NCBI GenBank assembly: GCA_964559135.1
Contig: CAZLGG010000005.1
Span: 1-64,000, forward strand
DNA length: 64,000 bases
DNA from: DRQF01 sp964559135
Lineage (GTDB): Bacteria > Planctomycetota > GCA-002687715 > DRQF01
Direction: 5' to 3'
Shown here: positions 1 to 8,777 of the stretch, piece after piece
Position numbering within the stretch: position 1 is the first letter of the stretch
Layout: each line of letters starts with the position of its first letter
The notes under the pieces: model-generated
The model's database searches: none
Told to the model about the DNA's origin: nothing
Seen by the model: only the letters and a program-made list of their open reading frames with translations
Position numbers and translations under genes: made by a program

Positions 1-411
1 CCTTTCCGCGACTTCGATGCCCGTCAGGGCGCGGGAGCCGATGACAAGCTCGAGTACAAACTGCCTCCGGCCCTCCCCGTCGACCCCAAGCTGCGCCCTT
101 TGATCCTCAGGCCGAAACGCCCCATTCTCATGCTGGAAGGCCCGAGCCGCACCGCCCCCGAGCTGACGCGAATCGACCAGGAGCGTCGGCGGGTAATCCG
201 GGACCTCATGCGTCAAAGAAAGACCGGAGACTCGCTGGCCGCCATGCATCTTCTGCGCCGATTGGATGAGCTGCGCGAGGAGCGGTTGGCGTTCATGCGA
301 GTCCGCGCCGTGAGAAAGACACCCGGCAAGGCCGAACGCGAACCCTCCCCGCCGATCCTCCCCAAACCCAAACCGGTGCTCCCGATGCCCAAGGGGCCTG
401 GAGGCCGCTGA
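1..411 (+). CDS. C-terminal fragment of an unknown protein
   Basis: The frame is open from the first base of the window and ends with TGA at 409-411, so this is the 3' end of a gene starting upstream. The visible 136 residues are rich in Arg, Pro and Lys. A short charged, probably helical stretch around an RRLDELREER motif is followed by a proline/lysine tail ending in GPGGR. No domain is recognisable. The tail looks disordered and basic, as in nucleic-acid or membrane-surface contacts, but that is only an impression. It converges on the aminotransferase gene with 26 bases between. An internal ATG at 100 could suggest a shorter gene, but the open frame continues upstream with the same composition. 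Confidence 0.55.
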   Translation, partial: PFRDFDARQGAGADDKLEYKLPPALPVDPKLRPLILRPKRPILMLEGPSRTAPELTRIDQERRRVIRDLMRQRKTGDSLAAMHLLRRLDELREERLAFMRVRAVRKTPGKAEREPSPPILPKPKPVLPMPKGPGGR

Positions 412-437
412 GAAGGGTTTCCCACGGGCCGCGGCGC

Positions 438-1640
438 TCACGTCGTGGGATGCTCCGCCAGGAATCTGGCGATCAACGCGTAGGCCTTCGACAGGACCTC
501 CTCCGGCGGCAAGAACACGATCCGGAAGTGGGCCGTTCCCGGTCTCTGCCCGAAGCCGGACCCGTGGACGACGACGACCCCGGTCGAACGGACGAGATCC
601 GCGATGTAGCCCTCTTCTTCTTCCGGAGCGATTGCCAGACTCGGAAAGGCGTAGAACGCACCTTTCGGAGGCACGCACTGGATGCCGGGCATGGCATTCA
701 AGCGTTCCACCGTGAGATCGCGACGCCGCGAGAGTTTCTCTCGCAAAGCCGGCAGGTGGCTCTTGTCTCGCAAGGCGGGAGCGATCCCGTACTGCTCCGG
801 GTGATTGGACGACAGACGTGCCCGGCAGAGCTGCGCGACGGCGGCCTGGAAAGCGGACACGCGTCCCCGGTCCCCGGAAAGAATACCCCAGCCCACGCGC
901 AGCCACGGTCCGAGATACCCCTTCGACAGACCGTCGAAGGTCAGCACGGGTTGCTCCGGGTTCAACGATGCCAAGGGGATGTGCTGCGCCCCGTCGAGAA
1001 CGAGTTCGTTGTAGATCTCGTCAGCGATGACGAGCAGATTCCTCTCGTCCGCGATCTCCAGGATGCGTTGCAACGTCTCTCGATCCGCGACGCTCCCGGT
1101 CGGGTTGTTGGGGTTGATGACCACGATGGCCCGGGTCTTGTCGTTGATTCGCTCCCCTATGTCATCCACGTCCGGCTGCCATCCGCGATCCTCGGAGAGG
1201 AAATAGGGATTGGGTTCCAACCCGAGTTTGGCCACCAGCGCCGTGTAGAGCGGGTAACCCGGCGACGGAGTCAGGATATTCTCCCCCGGATTGCAGAGCG
1301 CCGAGAGTGCGATTTCGATGCCCTCACTGCAACCGTTGGACACGAACACATCCTGGACGTTTTGAATCCCCTTCGACGCCGCGTCGTCACGGATCGCGTC
1401 CAGCGCCTCGGGGACCCCGTCCGAGGGCGCGTAGCCGCAGAGGTTGTCTCTCATCGCCCTGCAGATGGCTTCCACGATGTGCGGCGGCGTCTCGTAATCG
1501 AATCGATTCGGGTCGCCGATATTGAGGTAGAGCATCTCCAGTCCGGCTCGTTTCGCCTCGTCGGCCACGACCAGGATATCTCTCACCGCGTACTTGATGT
1601 TGGCCACCCGCTCGGCGGGCCGAATGATGCCGTCGCTCAT
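438..1640 (-). CDS. Class I/II PLP aminotransferase, alanine-type (AlaA-like)
   Basis: This 400-residue protein is a full-length fold-type I aminotransferase. Visible signatures are NPNNPTG around residues 177-183, the cofactor Asp in ADEIY near 207, and the PLP-binding lysine in the GLSKGY context at about residue 240. The N-terminus (a segment centred on NIKYAVRD) and the phrase LNIGDPN resemble the AlaA/alanine-glutamate transaminase subgroup, which moves an amino group between alanine or a related amino acid and 2-oxoglutarate. The start is supported by an AAGGAGGA ribosome binding site a few bases upstream of ATG 1640. It is transcribed alone, convergent with the gene to its left and divergent from the MBOAT gene. 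Substrate specificity cannot be read from the sequence. Confidence 0.9.
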   Translation of the reverse strand: MSDGIIRPAERVANIKYAVRDILVVADEAKRAGLEMLYLNIGDPNRFDYETPPHIVEAICRAMRDNLCGYAPSDGVPEALDAIRDDAASKGIQNVQDVFVSNGCSEGIEIALSALCNPGENILTPSPGYPLYTALVAKLGLEPNPYFLSEDRGWQPDVDDIGERINDKTRAIVVINPNNPTGSVADRETLQRILEIADERNLLVIADEIYNELVLDGAQHIPLASLNPEQPVLTFDGLSKGYLGPWLRVGWGILSGDRGRVSAFQAAVAQLCRARLSSNHPEQYGIAPALRDKSHLPALREKLSRRRDLTVERLNAMPGIQCVPPKGAFYAFPSLAIAPEEEEGYIADLVRSTGVVVVHGSGFGQRPGTAHFRIVFLPPEEVLSKAYALIARFLAEHPTT

Positions 1641-1777
1641 GGAATTCCTCCTTCGGATACCTTATAGGCGAAGGCCTAACCTGGAAAGACGCGTGGCGGC
1701 CCGGCACGAGAGGGGGTGCCATGTCCCCGCACCTCCGATAGGGTGTCTGCGAAAGTCCGTCGAGGAACCATTTCCGC

Positions 1778-3199
1778 TTGTCATTCGACTCCCTCGAATA
1801 TCTCGCGCTGCTGACGACCGTCTTCTTCCTGTTCTGGAGGTTGCCGGGCAGGGTGCGCATCCCCCTCCTCGTCCTCGCGAGCTTCTTTTTCTACGCGTCA
1901 TGGAACGCCCCCCTGCTCGGGTTGCTCCTGTTTTCCGCCGCGGTGGACTACTCGGTCGCGCGGGGGATCGCGGCCGCGGAAGCCCCCAGAGAGCGCAAGC
2001 TATGGCTGGCTCTTTCTCTCGTCGCCAACCTCGGCCTGCTGGGCTTTTTCAAATACGCCGACTTCATCAGGGGCTCGCTTCACGCTCTCCTTCCGGAGGC
2101 CGGATGGCTGGCCCAGCCCATCGGCCTGACCCTCCCCATCGGAATCAGCTTCTATACCTTCCAGACGATGAGCTACAGCATCGACGTCTACCGCGGGCAT
2201 CTGAAGCCGACGGCGAGTTTCGAAGACTTCCTCCTCTACGTGGCATTCTTCCCCCAACTCGTGGCGGGACCCATCGAACGGGCGGGACATCTCCTGCCCC
2301 AGATTCAGGCCTGCAAGCACTCGAAACTCAACACCGAGCTCTTCTATTCGGGTCTGCTTCTGGTCACCTGGGGCCTGATGAAAAAGGTCGTGTTCGCGGA
2401 CAATCTCGCCCCCCTCGTCGATCAGGTGTATGCCTCTCCCACGGATCATGATGGAGCTCGACTCCTTCTGGCCACTTGGGCCTTCGCGTTCCAGATCTTC
2501 TTCGACTTCTCCGCCTACTCCGACATCGCCCGAGGCTCCGCGGCCCTCCTGGGCATTCGACTCGTTCGCAACTTTCGCCTGCCGTATCTGGCCGAATCGG
2601 CCTCCGACCTTTGGCGGCGATGGCACATCTCGTTGTCGGAATGGATCAGGGACTACATCTACATTCCCTTGGGAGGAGCGCGCCGCGGACGCCGCCGGAC
2701 GCTCATCAACCTCGCCCTCACCATGGGACTCGCGGGACTGTGGCACGGAGCGGCTTGGCATTTCGTGCTGTGGGGACTTTTTCACGGGGTCCTGCTTGCC
2801 GCCTATCGGGTGCTTGCCAAGCCGGCAGGTCGGTGTTTCGCCCCGTTCCCGACGGGGTTGATGCGTTTTGTTCGCATCGCCCTCATGTTTCAATTCACCT
2901 GCGTGGGCTGGGTGCTCTTCCGGGCGGCCACCACCAGCGACGCCCTTTGGATCCTCGGCGAACTCGGCCGATGGCTGGGCTCCGGCGCGGGGGGGCTCGT
3001 CTGCGACACCCAATCCACGGCACTCGTTTTGCTTTTCGCGGCGCTCTTCCTGGTCATGTTCGTCGAGGAGAGGTTCGACATCTTCCGCAGGAGTACCTCC
3101 CGGCCCATCCTCTATGGGATACTGTTGGCGGGCTGCCTTTTGCTCATGGCCCTGTTCAGCCGAGAGCAGGCCCAGGAATTCATCTATTTCCAGTTCTGA
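1778..3199 (+). CDS. MBOAT family O-acyltransferase (AlgI-like)
   Basis: This is a polytopic membrane protein of 473 residues. It matches membrane-bound O-acyltransferases of the alginate O-acetylase type, which pass an acyl group across the membrane for modification of exported polysaccharide. Diagnostic stretches are FFPQLVAGPIERA, the FFDFSAYSDIARG loop, the RRWHISLSEWIRDYIYIPLGG segment and the invariant His in GLWHGAAWHFVLWG. The start is TTG at 1778, preceded by GAGGAA about ten bases upstream; no in-frame ATG lies close. The stop is separated by one base from the next ATG, so it is almost certainly co-translated with the large SGNH-like protein. That pairing fits an O-acetylation module: the MBOAT delivers acetyl groups and an SGNH-type protein transfers or removes them. 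Confidence 0.92.
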   Translation: MSFDSLEYLALLTTVFFLFWRLPGRVRIPLLVLASFFFYASWNAPLLGLLLFSAAVDYSVARGIAAAEAPRERKLWLALSLVANLGLLGFFKYADFIRGSLHALLPEAGWLAQPIGLTLPIGISFYTFQTMSYSIDVYRGHLKPTASFEDFLLYVAFFPQLVAGPIERAGHLLPQIQACKHSKLNTELFYSGLLLVTWGLMKKVVFADNLAPLVDQVYASPTDHDGARLLLATWAFAFQIFFDFSAYSDIARGSAALLGIRLVRNFRLPYLAESASDLWRRWHISLSEWIRDYIYIPLGGARRGRRRTLINLALTMGLAGLWHGAAWHFVLWGLFHGVLLAAYRVLAKPAGRCFAPFPTGLMRFVRIALMFQFTCVGWVLFRAATTSDALWILGELGRWLGSGAGGLVCDTQSTALVLLFAALFLVMFVEERFDIFRRSTSRPILYGILLAGCLLLMALFSREQAQEFIYFQF

Positions 3200-3200
3200 G

Positions 3201-6200
3201 ATGACAGAAGACGACCATCGCATTCACCCCGACGACCTCGAGTTCATGGGTCGGTTTCACGCATTCCGACCCTCGGCCGTGGCGAGCGGCTTCCTCTTGC
3301 TCTTCCTGCCGGCCTGGTTGCTTCTGCGAGGGGCGGCCCTCCACCTCGCCCCCGAAGACGTGGGCCCCCTCGTCTCGGCACAGGAAGTGCGTTGTCTCCT
3401 CGACGTCCTGGCCGACGATTCGGAAACTCGTGAGGTCCTCGTGCTCGGGGATTCCGTACTCCGTGAAGGCGCCCTGCGCGCCCACGGCGACACCGAGCCG
3501 GAAACTCATGCACTGGTCCCCAGCCTCCGGCGACTCGCCGTCCCCGGCCCTCGACTCTGGGACCTCGGGTTCGACGGATTGCTGCCGATGGACGCCCTCG
3601 CCGTGGTCCAGGCCCTGAACCGGCGGAACCCGAAGAACGCCGTCAACATTCTGCTGGAACTGACGCCTCGGTACCTTTCCCCCGATTACCAGGTCATCGG
3701 CAAGCTCCACTCCCGTCCCCTTTTTCGAGCCCTGACGCCGCGCGAGGGTGCGGTCCGACTGGCCCTCTCCGAACACCGGCTGGGCCTTGCCGCGTTCCGG
3801 CTGACCTTTCCTCGCTGGCTGCGCCACCCTCGATTCCCCGATCGACGCCGGGCTGCGGCGCCACTCGAACTCCTCGCCCGCGTCCGTCCCCATTTCCTGA
3901 GGTCCTCGCGAGAGGGGCCCCAGGTCCACGCCCTCGAAACTCTCGCGGAGCAGACCCCGGGCCGGCTCACGGCTTTCGAAACGCCTATCCAAGCCCTCTA
4001 TCTCGACGCCGGGAAGGGACCTGAAGTGGTCGCCGAGACGTTTCGCATCCTGAGGACCGCCGTCGGCCGGGCGATCAGGTCCCCGCGAATCCTCCGCCCG
4101 GACGGCGGACGATTCTCCCAGCCGGATTTCCTCGATCACTGTCATCTCACGGGTCGCGGAAACGCCAAACTCGCGGGCCGAATCGCTCGCGATCTCGGCT
4201 GGGGACCCCCGGCTCCTCCCCGCCCTCTCCCGGCATGGCGGCGAGCACCCCGTCGCCCGCATCCGGTCGGGTGGCGCCTGGACGAACACAACGGCGATCT
4301 CATCCACGAAGACGAGCATGGGAATCTCCTGCGACCGTCTCACCTGCGCCGCATCGCCAAGGCGAGCCAGGCACGAACCCTGGTACGATGGTCCAAGGAA
4401 CACGTTTTCATCCTCCGCGACGGTGACATGGAGGTCCGTTCCCTCTCCGATGCCGGGTGGAAACGGTCCATCCGCCTGCCTCAGGGCGAAGGCGTCGCCG
4501 ACCTCGTGTTCGACGGCCGTGGCCGAGCCATCCTGGTTCACGAAGCCACGGGCGCACTGCTGCGGGTGACGGAATCAGCCCTCATTCGAGGGGATCGTTC
4601 CGCGGTGGAGGGGCTGACACATCCGGCCGCGCTCTCCGACTTGGCGGAATCGTCTCGAAGGACGTTCGGGCTCGGGTTTCCGCCCCTTCACGGCCACCCG
4701 ACCCCCATGCCGCCCGCCTCCCGGGTCTTTGCCGCCGACGACGGCGAAACCCTTCTCGTCTGGACGCGTCATCCCCGCTGGCGAGGCACCGTCTTCCGTT
4801 TCAATCCGACACCCGGCGTCGCGTATCCCCTTTGGCCCGCGGACGACGAGGGGCACCGTTTCGGTCCGAATCCGCTGATCGAAAGCCGACCCCGACTCTG
4901 GCTGCCGGGACCGCGCGCACTCCTCTTCGAGAATGGGATGGAACTCATGGAGGAGAGGCTCAGACGATTCAGTTGGACCTACGGGACGCCACCCGACCCC
5001 TCCGGCATCTCGGTGACCGCCAATGGGTATACCCTGGGAGGGCCGAAGGATGGGCTCCCGCGGCTGCGCGTGGGAGTGTTCGGAAGTTCGGTGGCCGGAG
5101 CCACTCGCCCCCTGGGGACGGAGACCCTCGAGCCCGCCGAAGACGGCCGGCCTCGCCTTTTTTCCACCCTCTCCGTCGCCGTTTCCTTGGAGCGGTCGCT
5201 GAATGCCCTTCCATCGGCGCGATCCGTCGCCTTGGACCTGACCGTGCCGCGCGGAACCCTCTTGGATCAATTGGCGGGACTCTCCTTTCGTCCCCCGGGC
5301 GACCTCGATGCGGCGCTCTTCACGTTGGGGCCCTTTGCCTTTCGCACGGAAGCCGCATCCGGACCGATCTCGTTTTCGCAGGCATGGACGCGCCTCGAGC
5401 GGGATGCGGACGGCAACCCGGTGGTGGACCGACGCAGGGGCTTCCTCCCGTTTGCAAGCATCGGCCCCGCCGTGGGCGACGCCATGGGGCTCGAAAGCGC
5501 CGTCGAGGAGCTGGCGAACGAGCTGGGTCGGCGGTGTCGACGTCGGAGAATTCCGGCATGGATCGTCGACATGGGCCGTCTGACTCCGCTGCGAGGGGCG
5601 GACGATTCCGCCCGGCGGCTTTTCCGGGCCGCGGCGCGCCGGAACGGCCTCGGCGTGGTCGTGCTCGCTCCGCCTCCCGATCGGCCTGACCTCGCGAAGA
5701 CCATCGCCCCGGGGGACCGCCACCTGGCCCCCGCCGGACTCGACTGGGTGGGGCGCGTCGCAGCCAGTCACTTGGCGTCGTCCTTGCCCCTCGACGCGAA
5801 ATCCCTGTCCGCGGCGCGGCGCGCACGTCGTGACGCTCTGGCGCCGACGGCTTCGGCAGCGCGCCTCCCCCAGCGCATTCCTCTCCCCGACCTGAGCACT
5901 TTGCCTCCCTTGGACCGAGGCTCCTTGACGATCTCGAGAGATGGGACCGGCTGGAAAGTCGTGGTCGAGAAAGCGGGAACGCTGAACGAACTCGAGGCAT
6001 CGCGGATCGCTCTTCTCGCCCTCGGACGGGGAGTGGGGGCCCTTCTTCACCGGGGGGATGCGGTGGAGATTCAGGTGGTTCGTTTCCTGAAACGCGACGA
6101 GTACGGCTTGGGACGACGGGACGCCGTCGAACACCTGGCAACGTTTCACATCGACGCCGAGGATCTCGAGGACGCGGTCTCGGATCTCGCGGGGGCTTGG

Positions 6201-6251
6201 AGGGGAAGGGACATTCCCGAGTGGCTTCGCGAAGAGGACACCCGACGATGA
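3201..6251 (+). CDS. Large membrane-anchored protein with two SGNH/AlgX-like domains
   Basis: The 1016-residue protein starts at ATG 3201, one base after the MBOAT stop. The frame is open further upstream, but that part lies inside the MBOAT gene. Residues about 27-43 are a single membrane helix, placing the bulk in the periplasm. A GDS block-I motif sits at 83-86 (VLVLGDSV), and a matching block V with Asp312 and His315 (DHCHLTG) closes a first SGNH-hydrolase-like domain. A middle region of beta-strand-rich sequence follows (about 340-610). A second, degenerate copy begins at FGSS (628-630) and ends at GDRHLAPAG (Asp839, His841). Family knowledge: AlgJ/AlgX-type SGNH proteins act with MBOAT acyltransferases on polysaccharide O-acetylation. 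Acyl transfer to an exported glycan is therefore inferred, not shown. The stop overlaps the next ATG (ATGA). Confidence 0.65.
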   Translation: MTEDDHRIHPDDLEFMGRFHAFRPSAVASGFLLLFLPAWLLLRGAALHLAPEDVGPLVSAQEVRCLLDVLADDSETREVLVLGDSVLREGALRAHGDTEPETHALVPSLRRLAVPGPRLWDLGFDGLLPMDALAVVQALNRRNPKNAVNILLELTPRYLSPDYQVIGKLHSRPLFRALTPREGAVRLALSEHRLGLAAFRLTFPRWLRHPRFPDRRRAAAPLELLARVRPHFLRSSREGPQVHALETLAEQTPGRLTAFETPIQALYLDAGKGPEVVAETFRILRTAVGRAIRSPRILRPDGGRFSQPDFLDHCHLTGRGNAKLAGRIARDLGWGPPAPPRPLPAWRRAPRRPHPVGWRLDEHNGDLIHEDEHGNLLRPSHLRRIAKASQARTLVRWSKEHVFILRDGDMEVRSLSDAGWKRSIRLPQGEGVADLVFDGRGRAILVHEATGALLRVTESALIRGDRSAVEGLTHPAALSDLAESSRRTFGLGFPPLHGHPTPMPPASRVFAADDGETLLVWTRHPRWRGTVFRFNPTPGVAYPLWPADDEGHRFGPNPLIESRPRLWLPGPRALLFENGMELMEERLRRFSWTYGTPPDPSGISVTANGYTLGGPKDGLPRLRVGVFGSSVAGATRPLGTETLEPAEDGRPRLFSTLSVAVSLERSLNALPSARSVALDLTVPRGTLLDQLAGLSFRPPGDLDAALFTLGPFAFRTEAASGPISFSQAWTRLERDADGNPVVDRRRGFLPFASIGPAVGDAMGLESAVEELANELGRRCRRRRIPAWIVDMGRLTPLRGADDSARRLFRAAARRNGLGVVVLAPPPDRPDLAKTIAPGDRHLAPAGLDWVGRVAASHLASSLPLDAKSLSAARRARRDALAPTASAARLPQRIPLPDLSTLPPLDRGSLTISRDGTGWKVVVEKAGTLNELEASRIALLALGRGVGALLHRGDAVEIQVVRFLKRDEYGLGRRDAVEHLATFHIDAEDLEDAVSDLAGAWRGRDIPEWLREEDTRR

Positions 6252-7186
6252 GAAATCCCTTCCTGGAAAGGCTCTCCCGCAAACGGCCCTTCCTTCTGGA
6301 CACGGGCCTCTCCACGGAATTGGAACGACGAGGCGCGTCGCTCGACCCTCGTCTTTGGTCTTCCCGGCTTCTCTTGGATGCCCCGGACCTCATCGTGTCC
6401 GTCCACCTGGACAATTTGCGCGCCGGCGCCCAGGTCATCACGACCGCCACGTATCAGGCCAGCTTCGAAGGATTCGCTCGAACGTTGAAGCTCTCACGGG
6501 ACGCGTCGCGGAAGCTCATGGCCCGGGGTGTCGACCTGGCTCGACAGGCCGTCCGCATGTATCTGGAGGAGAAGCCTTCGTCCGCGGCCCATCCCCCGGC
6601 GATCGCCGGCAGCTTGGGACCCTACGGGGCCTACCTGGCGAACGGCTCCGAATTCCGTGGTGACTACGTCGTCGATTCGGTCACCCTCGAGGACCATCAC
6701 GCCCCGCGCATCGAAACTGTGCTCGCCGCCGGGGTGGATGTCATCGCCTTCGAAACCCTCCCGAGGACAGACGAGGCCCTCATCGTCGCGGAGTTGCTCG
6801 AACGCTTCGCACCGCCTGCCGCGTGGATCTCGTTCAGTACTCGATCGCCGGAGGAACTGGCCGACGGTGATTCCTTGGAGGAGGCCGCGCGGGACCTCTC
6901 CGAGGCGCGCCATGTCTCGGCCATCGGGCTCAACTGCTGCCCCCCGTCCCGGATCGCCCCAGCCCTCGACGTCCTGCGGTCCGCGACCTCCCGACCGCTG
7001 CTCGTCAAACCCAACAGCGGCGAGGAATGGGTCGATGGAGCCTGGAGACCCGGGGCCGAAGCGGAGTCGATCCCCGGCCTCGTTCACGATTGGTTGCAAA
7101 GGGGAGCCCTCGGAGTAGGCGGGTGCTGCCGGACACGCCCACATCTTTTGCGCGTCCTGTCCGAGACCGGCCTCTTCGAGCCGTGA
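6248..7186 (+). CDS. Homocysteine S-methyltransferase family protein
   Basis: This 312-residue TIM-barrel enzyme carries the zinc-binding cysteines of the BHMT/MmuM/MetH-N family: Cys230 in GLNCC, and Cys293-Cys294 in GVGGCCRTRP. The N-terminal LLDTGLSTELERRG motif is also typical. Family members transfer a methyl group from a donor (S-methylmethionine, betaine or methyl-cobalamin systems) to homocysteine, giving methionine; the donor cannot be told here. The start at ATG 6248 is chosen because it overlaps the preceding stop as ATGA. An upstream in-frame ATG at 6197 would lie inside the SGNH gene. There is no obvious functional link to the MBOAT/SGNH pair, so the coupling may simply reflect transcript packing. 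Confidence 0.9.
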   Translation: MRNPFLERLSRKRPFLLDTGLSTELERRGASLDPRLWSSRLLLDAPDLIVSVHLDNLRAGAQVITTATYQASFEGFARTLKLSRDASRKLMARGVDLARQAVRMYLEEKPSSAAHPPAIAGSLGPYGAYLANGSEFRGDYVVDSVTLEDHHAPRIETVLAAGVDVIAFETLPRTDEALIVAELLERFAPPAAWISFSTRSPEELADGDSLEEAARDLSEARHVSAIGLNCCPPSRIAPALDVLRSATSRPLLVKPNSGEEWVDGAWRPGAEAESIPGLVHDWLQRGALGVGGCCRTRPHLLRVLSETGLFEP

Positions 7187-7269
7187 ACCCCGTTGGCGGA
7201 GGCGCCCCAGGCCTTGACAAGCCCTACACGGCCAATAAACTCGGCGCCGTCCCCAGCGAGGAGTGAAGG

Positions 7270-8481
7270 ATGGACCGAGAGCAAGACGAGGATCTCAGGG
7301 CCGAAGAGGACGCCAGGAGGGCGCGCCGCGAATTCGCAAAGGTCAAGAAGATCATCCCGACTCTCATGGCGCTCTACCTGATCTCCGCCGTCGGGAGCGC
7401 CATCCTCTTGGTGCTGATCTCCTTCGCCGCCGTCGCGATCGACATTCCGACCTACCTCACCCTGGCGGCTTTCGCCAACCTCACCGTGAATCTCGGCGCG
7501 GCGATTCGCGTGCGCAAAAAACCGCATGTCTGGGCGCTCCTGAGCGCCGTGATCGCGACGGTGCTCGTCATCTCGGACATGGTCGGCAGAGATGGGTCGT
7601 TCTTCACGTTCTTCATCGATCTCTTCTGGGCCGCCTGCTTCTGGGCGGCGGTGGGGTATGCCTCGCGGTACGAAAAGGTCCTGGCTCGGTATCCTGAGTT
7701 GGCCAAGGGCCGCATCGCGAGGGCGCGACCGGGACGTGACCGCCAAGGCGCCCGCCGCCGTCGCAAGCCTGCGCGTTCGGGTGTTCCCGAAGGAGCGGTC
7801 TTCGGCGGCGTGCTTCTCGCGGGTCTCCTCCTCGGCTTCGTGTTTCACTCCACATCGGTCAAGATCAAGTCTCCGAATCATCTGGCCGAATGCATTCGCG
7901 AGGAGTGGTCCGCCGGCGACCTGGACGGTTTGGCGTCCCACGTGGCCTCCGACCGGCGCGATCCCTTCCTCCGCAAACTGAAGAAGGGCCTCACACGCAG
8001 AGGTTGGCAGGACCGCCGCCCGGCGTTGGGCGAGCCAATCGTGGACCTCAGCGGGCTCACCGCCGGCCGACTCTCCATCACCTTTCCCATCCGCAACGAA
8101 GCCCCCTTGGAGACACGATGGCGCCTGGAAGGGACGAAGTGGACGCTCCACGACATGGACCTGCCGTCGGTCCAGGTGAAGGTGCCCTTGGACGGCGTGG
8201 TCGATCAATTCATCGTGACGTGGAACGGCGGAGACGCCGCCGACATCGCCGCCCTCTCACCGCCGGACAAGGTGGATCGGCAGGCGAAAGCATTGCGGAA
8301 GATTTTCCGTCGCCGCGGATGGGAGGAGCGACGCCCGACCGTGGAACGCCCCCGCATCGTTGCGCCCCGCGATGGACGCGCCACCGTCGTCTTCGATCTC
8401 GAAGACGATTCACTGACGACGAAATGGCGATTCGACGGCTCCGCTTGGCGTCTGTCGGGAATCCGCTTCCCCAAACGTTAG
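7270..8481 (+). CDS. Membrane protein with two tandem NTF2/SnoaL-like domains
   Basis: I do not recognise this 403-residue protein. After a charged cytoplasmic start there are about four hydrophobic helices (roughly residues 35-130), a basic linker rich in Arg, a fifth helix near 178-195, then two similar soluble modules of about 90 residues. Both modules have the same plan: an acidic GD-containing helix, a basic segment ending in RRGW followed by RRP, and a strand pair ending in a TRWRLEGTKW-like (first) or TKWRFDGSAW-like (second) phrase. This is an internal duplication reminiscent of NTF2-like folds with a WxL..W ending. The start is backed by a GAGTGAAGG site just before ATG 7270. It lies 83 bases after the methyltransferase gene and may share its transcript. 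Confidence 0.75.
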   Translation: MDREQDEDLRAEEDARRARREFAKVKKIIPTLMALYLISAVGSAILLVLISFAAVAIDIPTYLTLAAFANLTVNLGAAIRVRKKPHVWALLSAVIATVLVISDMVGRDGSFFTFFIDLFWAACFWAAVGYASRYEKVLARYPELAKGRIARARPGRDRQGARRRRKPARSGVPEGAVFGGVLLAGLLLGFVFHSTSVKIKSPNHLAECIREEWSAGDLDGLASHVASDRRDPFLRKLKKGLTRRGWQDRRPALGEPIVDLSGLTAGRLSITFPIRNEAPLETRWRLEGTKWTLHDMDLPSVQVKVPLDGVVDQFIVTWNGGDAADIAALSPPDKVDRQAKALRKIFRRRGWEERRPTVERPRIVAPRDGRATVVFDLEDDSLTTKWRFDGSAWRLSGIRFPKR

Positions 8482-8555
8482 CAGAGCAGGACAGGACGGA
8501 GGTTCGCCTCGGAAGTGACGGAGATTCCCGCCCCACTCGAGGCATCCTCGACGAC

Positions 8556-8720
8556 TCAGCGCTCGGCGTGAGAATCGGTGGGCGGTTGCATATGAGGGCA
8601 AAAGCGCTCCCCAATCGCCAAGGTCGCCACGACGAGAAGGGCGATGATCACGGCGGCGAGCAGGACAGAGTCGGGTCCGTGATCACCATGAGCAGTGGTG
8701 GGTTTCGATTCTGAATTCAT
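8556..8720 (-). CDS. Putative 54-residue single-helix membrane peptide
   Basis: Reading the minus strand from ATG 8720 gives 54 codons: a polar start (MNSESKPTTAHGDHG), one strongly hydrophobic stretch of about 18 residues (residues 19-36, Val/Leu/Ile/Ala rich) and a polar tail with one Cys and Met-His. The composition is that of a genuine small bitopic membrane protein rather than a random GC-rich frame, whose peptides are usually Arg/Pro/Gly rich. No good ribosome binding site is visible. It lies 57 bases downstream of the metallophosphoesterase gene on the same strand and could be its operon partner. Function unknown. Confidence 0.45.
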   Translation of the reverse strand: MNSESKPTTAHGDHGPDSVLLAAVIIALLVVATLAIGERFCPHMQPPTDSHAER

Positions 8721-8777
8721 GGGTTTTGGCAAGCAGTTGGGTCACTGGGGGTCGCGGGCGCGAGCCTATTGTGCCTT

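Noticed and set aside
420..449. CCCACG/CGTGGG stem between the first gene and the aminotransferase
   Set aside because: Long unpaired loop, overlaps the aminotransferase stop, and no T-run on either strand.
450..1667. 405-codon open frame antisense to the alanine-type aminotransferase
   Set aside because: It is the complementary-strand shadow of a well-supported gene in GC-rich DNA; the peptide is Arg/Asp-rich without domain motifs.
2000..3223. 407-codon frame antisense to the MBOAT gene
   Set aside because: No membrane helices or motifs, peptide rich in Glu/Arg/Gly, and the opposite strand encodes a clear MBOAT.
4575..6149. 524-codon minus-strand frame under the SGNH-like gene
   Set aside because: Same reason: low-complexity basic peptide, no ribosome binding site, plus-strand gene has motifs at both ends.
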